From assembly GCF_963678635.1 (NCBI RefSeq), contig NC_087069.1:10005206-10069205 (forward strand): 64,000 bases of DNA. Reading direction: 5' to 3'. This document shows positions 54,815-64,000 of this stretch, piece after piece; position 1 is the stretch's first letter; each line of letters begins with the position of its first letter. Made by a program: the position numbers and the translations under genes. The notes beneath the pieces were generated by a model, which saw nothing but the letters and a program-made list of their open reading frames with translations, did not search any database and was not told the DNA's origin. This DNA is from Symsagittifera roscoffensis. Its lineage: Eukaryota > Xenacoelomorpha > Acoela > Convolutidae.

Positions 54815-55409
54815 TTTTTTTCTCTCTTCTGAGGTCTTCTGACTTCTCGTTTCACAATATAATGTTATCAGTCAATTTAAAAGATAGTGTACTCACTACC
54901 CAATCAAGCACAGTTTATGTTGATTTAAAATCAAAAGTAACAGACTAAGAATATTTCTATGAAAAATGTATGTGTATTGTACTTTAGTCCGTCGCAGTAA
55001 AATAGTCGAATTTGAATTTTTAAAGAAAAAGCTTTCCCCGCTTGGCGCTGCACCAAACAGACAAAACTCTGAAAGTAGTAAATTTCTCAAGTGGGCGTCT
55101 ATTGCACCCACCGAGTACTGTGTTACCTATCTGCCTTCGGACTGCCCGAGCTAGACCTACTAAAATCCTCAGGGCAGTCACTTCTCGTAAAAACGTATTG
55201 GTTTTCAATTTACACCAATGAGTTACACTATTCTTCAATTTAGACCTAGTGTTGCGAATATCCGAGGTTGGACCTGTCTTGTTTTTGTCTAGTCTTTATT
55301 GAAAGGCAAGTTACCAGTGCAGTCACTGATTCCTAGCCTGTCTCTTAATAACTTAATACCTCTCACTTTTATCTTTTCTTCTGATTACCTAGGTCTTTAA
55401 AATAAAATT

Positions 55410-55775
55410 TTATCTCTCCGGTTTGACAAAAAACAGTACCCCTCCGGATTGGCAAAAATAGGACCCTTCCGGATTGGTAAAATTAAGACCCCTCCAGATT
55501 AGGACCCCTCTGTGTCAGTAAACATGAGACCCCTCCGGATTGGGACCCCTCCGATTTTGTGGAAACTAGACCCCTCCGGATTGGGACCCCTCCGAATTTG
55601 AAAAATTTTGACCCCTCCGGATTGGGAGCCCTCTGGTTCTGTTAAAGTAGCTTTTCGGAGATTTCTTGATTTCAGCCTATACCCCTTCGGATACGTTCTG
55701 CGATGCTATTATGCTGTTCGAATTAACTGGGAAGGGTATATGATCCTTTCCTAGACCCCTCCGGATTGAATTTAA
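55410..55775. repeat. GACCCCTCCGGATTGG minisatellite in the element B leader
   Basis: About ten imperfect copies of GACCCCTCCGGATTGG, with spacers such as AAAATT or GTAAACATGA, lie between the 5' LTR and gag. In element sense this reads CCAATCCGGAGGGGTC. Confidence 0.88.
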
Positions 55776-55977
55776 GGCCGATCCCCCCACCCTTCCTGGT
55801 TCGTGAATTTTCGGTCTTAACTAGGTTAAAAACTATTCACGATAATACGGAAGGCTTCCGCGTTCCAAACTACTCTTCCGCCCCGGCGGCTTAGGCCTAT
55901 TAAGGGCGTTAATGTGAGCATCCGCTCGGCGCGGAGTGCTCTTTAACGGTTCTACCGGTCATGATGTTAAAAAAGAA

Positions 55978-55995
55978 TAACACCCAGGAGCGCCA
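55978..55995 (-). promoter_or_regulatory. Candidate primer binding site of element B
   Basis: In element sense TGGCGCTCCTGGGTGTTA begins 12 bases after the 5' LTR end (56,008). It starts with TGG, complementary to a tRNA CCA end. The gap is larger than usual and the matching tRNA is not known. Confidence 0.4.
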
Positions 55996-56007
55996 TAAAA
56001 ACATCTA

Positions 56008-56936
56008 TGTAACATTCGCCCGGAAGATACATATCGACGGAAAATGAAACTAAGTCCTAAGACGACTGGCTAACGTCTAAACATAGCTTTACATGCTTTT
56101 AACCGTCTCTAGCAAGCCAGTATTTTCGGTGGTCTTTCTAACATCGGGTCGACAAAAACGTTACTGTTCTCCGGCTTCGACCAGAACGCTCAAATTAACT
56201 AGATTACATGCAGAAATAGTAAGTTCATGGCTGGGTCTCAGTATCCCCAGACCACGAGGTCACTCCTAAAAACAGGGCTACTACTATTTATTGAATTATT
56301 ATTGTTTTTGTTCAGTAGATAAAAATCATCATCTCCATCGAAGATGGATCAACCCTTTCCCCCCAACTCCTAGCTTCTCATCCTTACCAAAATGAATTCA
56401 GATGTTAATTAAATTCAAATCAGGACATGACAGGGAAGCTAAAAGTTCTTATAAGATGATAAAATTTTCAGTCCCGAAACCCTTCCGGATTCTCGAATTT
56501 ACTGAATCAAGCACGTTAAGCTTGATTTCTCCGCAACCCGGAAGGCTGGTTTCCACCCCTCACTGTTGTTAGCAACTGCCTTGCAACTATTGTAGCGACA
56601 CAATAGTTGCAACTTGGAGCTGTCTCTGCTAACTCTGCAATTTGTTGTCGTTTTTCACTCACAATTTCCGTGGTTCTTGCTATCGCAACTAATGTTGTTG
56701 TGTTTTTCATCGACTTTCTTGCCAAAATGGCCGTTTCTGACGTTTCTCAGAATTGTTACGTCATCACTTCGAAAATTTAAAATTTCAAAATACCAGAATA
56801 TCTCGACCTTCACCGTTTTGCTAATCGTTCCAATATTGTCGTTAATCGCTTAAAAATTGCTAACTCGGAAGGTTCGCTGCTAAAAACTCCGAATCTGCTG
56901 AATCTGCATTTTGATCCATTCTGGTCGATTGTCACA
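56008..56936 (-). repeat. Element B 5' LTR
   Basis: This is the 929-bp partner of 39,514-40,442. A hairpin lies at 56,583-56,610 and a minus-strand small open frame (56,516-56,725) is shared with the other LTR. No convincing TATA box was seen in the LTR. Confidence 0.88.
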
Positions 56937-57330
56937 TAAGTTTTAGCTTAGCTATTGGGGATTATGTTTATATGTGATAGTGTAGATATGTGATGTTTAT
57001 GTGTTATGTTATGGTTAAGGTGTGTTGTATGTTTTGTGTCATAAAAGACCTGGAATACTCCAGGTAGGGAAGGTGACAGCATTCATTTGTGCTACCTTGA
57101 CAAACACGCAGGTGGACGATCCACCTTAGTGCTAACTTTTAAATCAGGAATGAAAAGAGAATTTCAACGGAGAGTTTTAAAGATCTGAATGATGTTACAA
57201 CCTGAACAAAAACGATGGTTTTAATTCGCGACTTGTTTTTTAGATCTTGATTGATCAAATCTTGTTTATTGAATCTAACGAATCAAACGAACCAGAAGAA
57301 ACTTCACGACACGAGAATCAACACGATAGA
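56937..57330 (+). other. Element A spacer with small inverted repeats
   Basis: It holds short hairpins ACCTGGA-ATAC-TCCAGGT (57,048-57,065) and GGTGGA-CGA-TCCACC (57,111-57,125) and TATGTGTTATGTT motifs shared with the spacer of element B. No gene. Confidence 0.55.
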
Positions 57331-58120
57331 AATGGGTGATACAAATGAATGAATTGTGACTCATTGAGCGGCTGATTGATTGTGACTCTACACGAGAAGA
57401 CCCGGGGCTGGCGATGTTTGTGGTTGCGCTCCTCAATGCGTTGGGACGAGAGGGTCGAGGGAATCGCCCCACGGAAATGGTGTTGATGCTGGCCTTCGGT
57501 GAGTCCGGGACTGCCGAGAGAGGGCAAAATCGATTGATGAGATGACGCCATGGAGAAATGTTTGGTCACGACTTGGTTCGTGAGCCGGGACTAGGCGAGC
57601 AGAGGGATCACCGGCTAGGTGAGATGCCCCTGCCTGTTCAGCCTGCGCAGCCGCTCATCGGAGCTAAAAGACTACGCTATGGGCCGTGCCCGTCACACTC
57701 AGTAGACCCTCCAACAGCTGCTCCTCCTCTCAAGAGAGTGAAGGTGGACGAGATCGAGATACAGACCTCGGAGACGATCGAGACCGTGGAGAAGAAAGAA
57801 AGGGATCAGAACGAGCTGTGTGCCAAGCTGCAGGAGTACTGGACAATATCTCGAGAAAAGAACGAATGGAAGAAGGAGTTCGAAGACCTGCAAATAGCTT
57901 ACAAGGAAGAGGAGATAAAACACCTGAAGGAACTATATATGGCGAGGGTGAGTCAAGTGTCACCGGAGGTTCAGGCTACGATGAACTCCTCGGAGGCATC
58001 CAGGGAAACTTGTCCCGGGACGAGGACACAGGAGCTGTGCGCACCGAGAGAACCCGAGGCTCCTCAGCAGACATCACAGTCTGCTCCCAACCCGAGAAAT
58101 ACAATTCCAGATCCCTCTGA
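57331..58120 (+). pseudogene. Element A third coding region, N-terminal part
   Basis: Homology to element B starts at about 57,395 (DPGLAMFVVALLNALG, RGNRPTEMVLMLAFGESG). Frame changes and a TGA near 57,540 precede the long frame 57,558-58,559, which begins in GHDLVREPGLGEQ. The segment after 57,720 is charged and coiled-coil-like (KKEFEDLQIAYKEEEIKHL). It precedes the SGNH domain. Confidence 0.55.
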
Positions 58121-58449
58121 CACCTATCTTGCTCCTCAGTTTCAAGAGTCGTTCCATCAGGTAGCCAGAGCAGCTATGAGCGAGATCAATAGGACCACTA
58201 GCCGGACGCTGGGGAGGATCGTTCCTTCCCAACGCTTCGATCGTTCTTCGAGCAGCTCGGAGAGAACACCTCGCACTGTAGTACCAGCAGGGACTGTGCA
58301 TGACGGGACGATTCAGAGGTCTCGCGTGGTGGATATTAGAAAGAATCTAACGGTGCGCAACCAGTTCGTGCAAGTGGCCACGGAGCATCCTCGTGCTTGT
58401 TTGAATGGCATGAGCTGGAACCCTGCCATAAGCAACCAGGCAATTCCCT

Positions 58450-59090
58450 CAGGGAGTCGTCAATTGGTTATAGGGGACAGTTTAGTGAGAGATCTAAACG
58501 AGATCTTTGTTAACGGGCAGACTACTGTCCTATCTTTTGGAGGCGCTTCCGTGGCTTAAGTCACCAAGATGATGGAGTTCCAGAGAGAGGATCACCTAGA
58601 CATGTTGATGATAATGCTCGGGATTAATGACGTTTCGAGGGCCCCTGTAACCCCAGAGGGCAAGTGGGAACCCCTTCTGCCTTGTGAAGAAGGCAAGTGG
58701 GAACCCCTTCTGTCTGGTCTGCGTTCTGAATGAACTGAAGGAGAAGTACAGACCCAGACTTGTGGTTCTATGCACGATACCGCAGAACCCGGAGATGGGC
58801 ACGCCGGTGGCAGGTTTTATGAATGGCAACGTGACCCGGTGGAACGAGATGACTCGCGGTCTGGTAAGGGTCAACCCCAGCGAGCTGCGACTCATGGATC
58901 TAGAAAACATGCTGCGCATGATCGATCACCTCACGCTCACCAGGGACGGCATACACTTCAACACCCAGCAAGGGAGGCGCTAGATAAATGACGTGTTCCA
59001 GACGCTGTTGAGGGAAATGGAGCAAGAGTTAATGACAACCATCTCACTGGCTCGGACCAGTTCGACTGGAGGAGGTAGAGTGAGGGGTAA
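58450..59090 (+). pseudogene. Element A SGNH/GDSL hydrolase domain
   Basis: Block I is VIGDSLVRDL with the nucleophile Ser (GDS at 58,472-58,480). Block II is the Gly in SFGGASV, and block III is LGINDV with the Asn. The long helix-strand part follows (RPRLVVLCTIPQ), and block V is RDGIHFN with Asp and His (58,945-58,956), so all four signature residues are present. A TAA at 58,557-58,559 and a frame change near 58,710 break this copy. Related folds are lipases/esterases, including the esterase in CR1-type LINE ORF1. The domain is absent from element B, where the flanking sequences are joined. Confidence 0.75.
58659..58712. repeat. 33-bp tandem duplication inside the SGNH domain
   Basis: The 21-mer around GCAAGTGGGAACCCCTTCTG occurs at 58,659-58,679 and again at 58,692-58,712, an 11-codon in-frame duplication between blocks III and V. 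Confidence 0.85.
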
Positions 59091-59147
59091 CGTGCCAGAA
59101 TCACTCGCCAATCGCCTTGGGCCCCTCGATACCCACCGATAAGGAGG

Positions 59148-59483
59148 ATGTTGTTGGGAGTCACATCTCCCGTGATTGCTCCTCGCATTGGAGCGGCTCG
59201 TGATGCGGAGAAAAGAATGCTTAAGTGGAGTGAAGAGATGGAGCCGCGCTTCATCAGTTGGAACGTTGCAGCCATGCATACGTTTGACTTCACATTTCCT
59301 GATGCTTGGAGCCGGAGGAAGATCAAAGCATCACCTTCCAGGAAACCAGAGGTCTCGACTGAGGTGTGGAATGATGTGTACACACCTGCAGATGACCTAT
59401 CAAGATTGAAGTGGTCAGGGGATGTGAAGGTAGTATTCCTGGAGGTTGCAAAAAAGTGCAGAGGAGGCACGTACATAACGTAG
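59148..59483 (+). pseudogene. Element A third coding region, segment after the SGNH domain
   Basis: A 111-codon frame (ERMLKW-type helices, then FISWNVAAMHTFDFTFPDAW and VFLEVAKKC) is followed by broken frames to 59,650. It is specific to element A in this window, and no family is recognised. Confidence 0.4.
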
Positions 59484-59658
59484 GATGATCTGGCGTCCTT
59501 AGAATGTCCGTAGAATGTCCGTAGAATTCCTAGTGAACGATGAGTTATTCTACCATGCAGGGGATCTGACCGTACCGGCACAGCCAGACTCGGGCATGGA
59601 CATGTGACAAGTTCCTTCGGAATCTAAGCCAAAACCAGACACGGACGATGACGAGCGG

Positions 59659-61036
59659 ATGGATCAGGACGATGATCAAAAGGAGGGAAAGACAGAGAAG
59701 TCGGATGAAATGGATTTAGGAGCATTGGAGAGAGACTTGCTGGAATACCAGTTTAGCGAAAAAGACGACGGGGAAGTCGATGGGAATCTATTGCTGATGA
59801 CACCATCGTCTTTCAAGTCCCCTGCAAAGGAGGCGCCGGCCCTGCTTATCCCCAGTGGAACCAATAAGCTTGGCAATGGACTACCAGAGGAGGGACCTAC
59901 AGAAACTGCTCCATGAGTCACCAAGGAGGAGGAAGATTGTGGAGAATATGAGGGTATCTTTCCTGAGCACGCTACCGGAAGAGGAGTGGGAAAGATACCA
60001 GAGTGAACTTCAACTAGAGACGAGAGTAACCTGGAACCGAGTGACTTTCATGGAGAGGACATGGGACGTGATACGCATATACGGGACGCAGTCCATAACG
60101 AAGGTGGGATTAAACCAACCCATCATGCGCGAGGTTCTAGAGAAAATAATGAACTCTGCAGAGTCTGATGTTCTGATCGAGTCAGTTACAGAAGACAGTG
60201 CCGATGATCAGCAGATCACGAGAAAGTTACCCGTCAGACGAGCTAAAAAAGTGCTGAAGCGGTTGAAGGGAAAGACCGGAAGCAGAGCCGTGAACCAGAA
60301 AGTGGTGAGGTCAAAAGCCAGCACAGTGGTGGCCTCCTTGACAGGAGTAGCTCATTCAAGCGAAAGTGGGCAAGGAGATGGTGCTATGCTTGCCGGGGGA
60401 GAAAAAGAGAACCTGATAACCCCTATGCTTTTGGCAGGTCTGACTACGACAGCCACGAAATCGAAGAAGAATGCACGGACTCTAGCGGATACTAAGCTAG
60501 AAATGGAGGTCAACAGTCAGTGTGGATCTGGAGGACTCGATGATTACAGGCCCTCGCGAATCAACGTGGCCCGGATGAAGCTGGAGGGACAACTCGAGGT
60601 GGTCGAGTATAGTCGAATCACTGTGCCGGAATCGGTCCACATGGGAGATCCAGCAGGGGGTTATGTGGAGATGTTGAAGGCGAGGAACTCCGCGAGAGGG
60701 CACCCGATGGCTTGGAGCGAGAAGCAAGCCATGCAGGAGTATCTGAAAGAGCTGACGGAGAAATCTAACCGGAATAGGAAAGAATATGGCACGGTAATGT
60801 CCTCGCAGGCAAACGAAATCGGGCTGGAAAAGCTACTGGAAATCTCTTGGAGGGCGGCCCTCCAAAGATATTTTGATGAGACAATGCATGCGCCTGCGAA
60901 GGTGGCAGCATACCTGGCTTATTCGTGTACAAGAACTGACCTGCAAGTACAGTTGGCTTGGTGCTTGATGGGCATCAAGAAGGCGGAATATGAGCCAACA
61001 ATTACTCGAAATCAAAGGAACAGGAGCTGGAATTGA
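59659..61036 (+). pseudogene. Element A third coding region, middle part
   Basis: An acidic frame (59,659-59,916) passes by a frame change into 59,855-61,036. The latter holds ESPRRRKIVENMRVSFLSTL, a basic region (PVRRAKKVLKRLKGK) and, from about 60,480, blocks conserved with element B (LEMEVNSQCG, DPAGGYVEMLKARNSARG, YGTVMSSQANEIGLEKL). The Trp codon at 60,958-60,960 corresponds to the stop in B at 43,744. The stop TGA at 61,034-61,036 overlaps the next ATG. Confidence 0.55.
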
Positions 61037-63405
61037 TGGACGCCCTGCGAAAGTTGATTTCTAGAGACGATTCTGCGATAGCCTGGGCTAAGCGTAAGGA
61101 TTCCCTTTGCTTCAAAAGGTTCGTGGTGGATCGCATCCCCACTCCTGTATTGGCAGAATGCATAAAAACCATTCGGCAAGGGGGATTTGATGGTGAAAGA
61201 AGATTCCTAAGGGCACTCCTGGAGCTGTATCAGGACATGCCGCTGGCCATACCAAACAAGGAGTCGAACGATATGGAGAGCTACCGCCGGTTGGAAGAAG
61301 TGAGAAGGTATTCCAACAAAGAGTTGAAAGTGAGCCGGGAATTAATTGAAGCGATCAGTGGACAGAAAGACTATGCAACATTGGGGAAGTTGAAGTCGTT
61401 CCAATATGTGTCCGGCATACCGGTTATGGCGTATAATCCCTTCGTGAATGAGGAAGCCAGGGAAGCGTACTTCGACTATGAACAAGTTATAGTACTCGAT
61501 TTCTGGGTAGAGCGAGTCAAAGAAACTGGCATGTTGATGGTGGAACAACCCAAACTGGGTATTGTTTTGGAGGAACGAGTGGTCGAACTCTTGGTTCCCG
61601 AGCTTAAGGGGCAAGTGAGTTTTGGTTGTGGTTCTTGGGACGGTCCCTTGAAAACCAGCGTAGTGACCATGAACGCCTTCTTGGTGTCCACATCCAAACG
61701 CCGGTTTAATCTGGGATATGACGGCGGATATTACGTTGGACTTGGATGATGACGCGAGTTTGCACGATCTGGCCATGATACACCATCTGCTGGCAATGAG
61801 GGTAACGAAGCAGAAAAACAACCCATCCAGGGAAGTGCATCGAGTGACTGGCTGAGGCAGGGCACCTGTTTAGCTCACAGTAGTGGAATGGAAGGACTTG
61901 TGTGCAACTTGGGACACTGCCTGATTATGCTGAGCGAGCAGCATCGACAATTGGCGCAACTGTATGGGAGGTTGGGCATGTCAGATAAGAGTGGAAGGGA
62001 GTTGATCACGGACTGTCATGGAGTGACGGAAGTAAACTTGATCACTGCCTTGGTATTTTGCAGCATGACGAGCTCGATAGAATCACTTGAGCGTTTGGAG
62101 CGTGCCCATGAGCTAGTGACGTCCCTCACTTGAGCGCCTGGAGCACTGCAGAGAGAGCAGAAGATCGGAGGCTAGAGAGAAGCTCTGGAAAATGAAATGA
62201 ATTTGAAGGATAGTGAGGCCTATCATAGACCTACTGGTTCAAAATATCTGGTGGGTTCAAGCTCTGCACCATATTACAACAGTAGATACCCTACGCACAT
62301 GGTGGTGATGGATGCGAGGACGCAGCAGGTGTTGTTCGACCAACTCATCTATTTACCAAAATGCGTAAGATTAACCAGAATATCAGAAAAGTCCTATGAC
62401 TTGTTGACAAAGATCATTCGAACCGTCCCAAAGAGATCTGAAGACGAGTTGCAGCACGTAGTGGGAGAAGAGTTCATGAGATTGAACGAGCGTAATGTGA
62501 GTGTGTTCCAGAAGCAGGAAGCGAGTGGAGCGTTACCCAATGAATTCCCCACCATAAAAAAAAAGAACGAGATGCATAAAATAATGATGAAAATAGAACC
62601 ATTACTAAGAGCCTCAGGGTATTGGACCCGAAGGAACATACTAATGACACATGAAAAATATCCTTACCACTACCTAGCGCAGACGTTGTGGTACCCCAAA
62701 TGCGGGAATCTAGTATTAGTGTGGGACGTGGAGGAGTTGTACTCCACGGGATTGCCCGATCAAAACCAACGAGTGTCGATCATGGTGGTGAGTGCCATGC
62801 TGGCGGTGAGGTGGTTAGAAGCCAATGCGGGCACAAGTGAGCAGGAGACGGCCGTGCCGACTCCTGAGCAGCTAAGCAACGTAAAGATGAACCGCAACTT
62901 AGATCTTTTCAGGACCACCTGCAAGGTTCTGAGAATACCCAAAGCCATTGAAAGGATACGGTCAAGGCAAAGGTTGATGCCTTGGTTCCGTGCGGTGATG
63001 ACATCATGGATGTATGAACGCGCGAAGCGTCATATGTTGAGGAACACGGAAGCCTATCAATCTTTCCAGCTAGATATAGGACCGGGAGCCTATAAGAGAG
63101 CATTCTTAAGGCTCAGAAACGCGGTTACCACGGCGGTGAAGCGAGTGGCTGGAGCGCCTTGTGTCACATAAACTGAGAAAAGAGAGGTCTTACGAGCTGA
63201 CCTAGAACTGAATGTGAGCCTGTGTCTTCACAACAGCTTTTGCAGGAATCGGGAGCAAAAGGTGAATGTGGACTTGCTACCTTGCTGCAAACCGAGGCTG
63301 TTGGAACAGGTGAGTTGGGGGACGGCCCGCAACTCCATGGACATGTTGTAAAAAGTTCTAGAAAACATTGAAGCTGAAGATCGGGATGGAGAAGCAATGG
63401 AATGA
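61036..63405 (+). pseudogene. Element A third coding region, large C-terminal part
   Basis: ATG 61,036 opens the counterpart of the 653-codon frame of element B. Pieces 61,033-61,749, 61,888-62,133, 62,197-63,171 and on to TGA 63,403-63,405 lie in one phase but are separated by stops and a displaced segment around 61,640-61,880. Conserved blocks are RRYSNKELKV, VMAYNPF, DCHGVTEVNLITAL, KCVRLTRISEKSYDLL, RNILMTHEKYPYH and LCLHNSFCRN. The family is unknown, and there is no membrane segment. Confidence 0.6.
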
Positions 63406-64000
63406 GGATGATGGAACGAAGAGGACAAGTGAAGACGTAAACAAGAAAGGGAGAGGAGGAGAAAAACTTGATTGTCTTTGTATGTTAAAACATGAACTAA
63501 TCAACCAAGTTTGATTATTGAAACTGTTAAACTTTCTGTTTTGATTTAGTTTGGTCAGACCAAACTTTGAAAATTGTTGCAATTGTTGAAATTGTTGAAA
63601 GAAAATTTTAGTTGTGCTACTTATGTATATATATAGAACATAGGTGAGTATATTTACCTATTTAAACACAACTGATGTTTTTAACCTGGGTAAGACACAT
63701 ATTCACTGTGTGGCGACATGGTAAGTTTGGGTAAGCTGGCTCGGAGAGGGTCAGTAACTCAATAACTTTCCTAGCCACAGAGTTTCTTAGTTTTAATTTT
63801 AAGGAGGACCGCATACTTGGTTGCATAGTTGGCAACTGATTAAACTTGGTGAGTGACATTAAGTTAATTTTAACGGGTGCGTGGCCGTCCCAACTTTTTA
63901 ATCAGCAAAGAACGAAAAGAAGTTTTATGGCAAGATGACGTAAGTGGTCAGAAAAGAAATTTTATCTAGGACACTCCTCATGGTGCAAATTTTGTAAAAA
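63406..64000 (+). other. Element A 3' untranslated region to window end
   Basis: The sequence is AT-richer and no gene is supported; the minus-strand short frames look spurious. Confidence 0.45.

Larger units (their letters stand above)
39514..56936 (-). mobile_element. Gypsy-type element B, full length with two LTRs, inserted in element A
   Basis: About 17.4 kb in minus orientation is bounded by 929-bp LTRs with TG...CA-type ends (TGTGACA at the 5' end, TGTTACA at the 3' end in element sense). Order in element sense: LTR, leader with minisatellite, gag, protease, RT-RNase H, integrase, acidic region, macrodomain-like module, large third coding region, LTR. The LTRs differ at roughly 30 positions by eye (about 97% identity), so the insertion is not very recent, and the genes already carry stops. 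No clean 5-bp target duplication is visible (only TAA is shared by the flanks). Confidence 0.85.
56937..64000 (+). mobile_element. Gypsy-type element A, downstream half (third coding region; 3' LTR beyond window)
   Basis: This plus-strand sequence matches, in order, element B from the spacer behind the macrodomain to past the end of the third coding region. Together with 36,602-39,513 it forms one element split by B. By comparison with B, in which the LTR begins about 0.83 kb after the coding end, the 3' LTR of A should start just right of the window. Confidence 0.78.

Noticed and set aside
1-64000. CRISPR arrays, bacterial operons or phage genes
   Set aside because: No regularly spaced repeats with unique spacers, no Shine-Dalgarno-led operons; all large coding regions belong to eukaryotic mobile elements.

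Overview
The window looks like AT-rich, gene-poor, transposon-dominated DNA from an animal, probably an invertebrate. The evidence is a Maverick/Polinton DNA element, long Ty3/gypsy retrotransposons with LTRs, tRNA-like short repeats, microsatellites and many decayed copies. There are no bacterial-style operons, rRNA genes, CRISPR arrays or clear single-copy host genes. I cannot name the species.

1-11.8 kb is a degenerate Maverick/Polinton. The N-terminal part of its protein-primed DNA polymerase runs leftwards off the edge (1-622, minus). Rightward genes include a possible PC4-like protein, a conserved exonuclease-like protein, a membrane protein, the packaging ATPase, the retroviral-type integrase, the penton-like minor capsid protein, the major capsid protein (with a large internal deletion) and the adenovirus-type maturation protease. 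Only the protease is clearly unbroken. The other larger genes carry stops, frameshifts or a deletion, so this copy cannot function on its own.

12-36.6 kb is repeat territory. It holds a tRNA-like SINE-type repeat in two copies (12.1 and 34.9 kb), a nearly identical 1.8-kb tandem duplication (17.0-20.2 kb) followed by older tandem copies, and a minus-strand SF1-helicase-like gene (24.6-26.8 kb) with a decayed paralogue at 23.7-24.0 kb. It also holds dispersed direct repeats, a TATG-rich satellite (32.3-33.0 kb) and a 2.7-kb inverted repeat with arms of about 0.7 kb (33.9-36.6 kb).

36.6-64 kb contains two copies of one very large Ty3/gypsy-type retroelement, one nested in the other. Element A lies on the plus strand in two halves (36.6-39.5 and 56.9-64 kb). 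Element B, on the minus strand, is inserted in it and has its own 929-bp LTRs (39,514-40,442 and 56,008-56,936; about 17.4 kb in total). B encodes gag with coiled coil and zinc knuckles, aspartic protease, RT, RNase H and integrase. After the integrase comes a divergent macrodomain-like (Poa1p/OARD1 type) module, then a further roughly 1,000-residue coding region of unknown function before the 3' LTR. Copy A has the same layout and additionally carries an SGNH/GDSL hydrolase domain in this extra region. A gypsy element with a macrodomain, an SGNH hydrolase and a giant non-Env third coding region is the most interesting content here.
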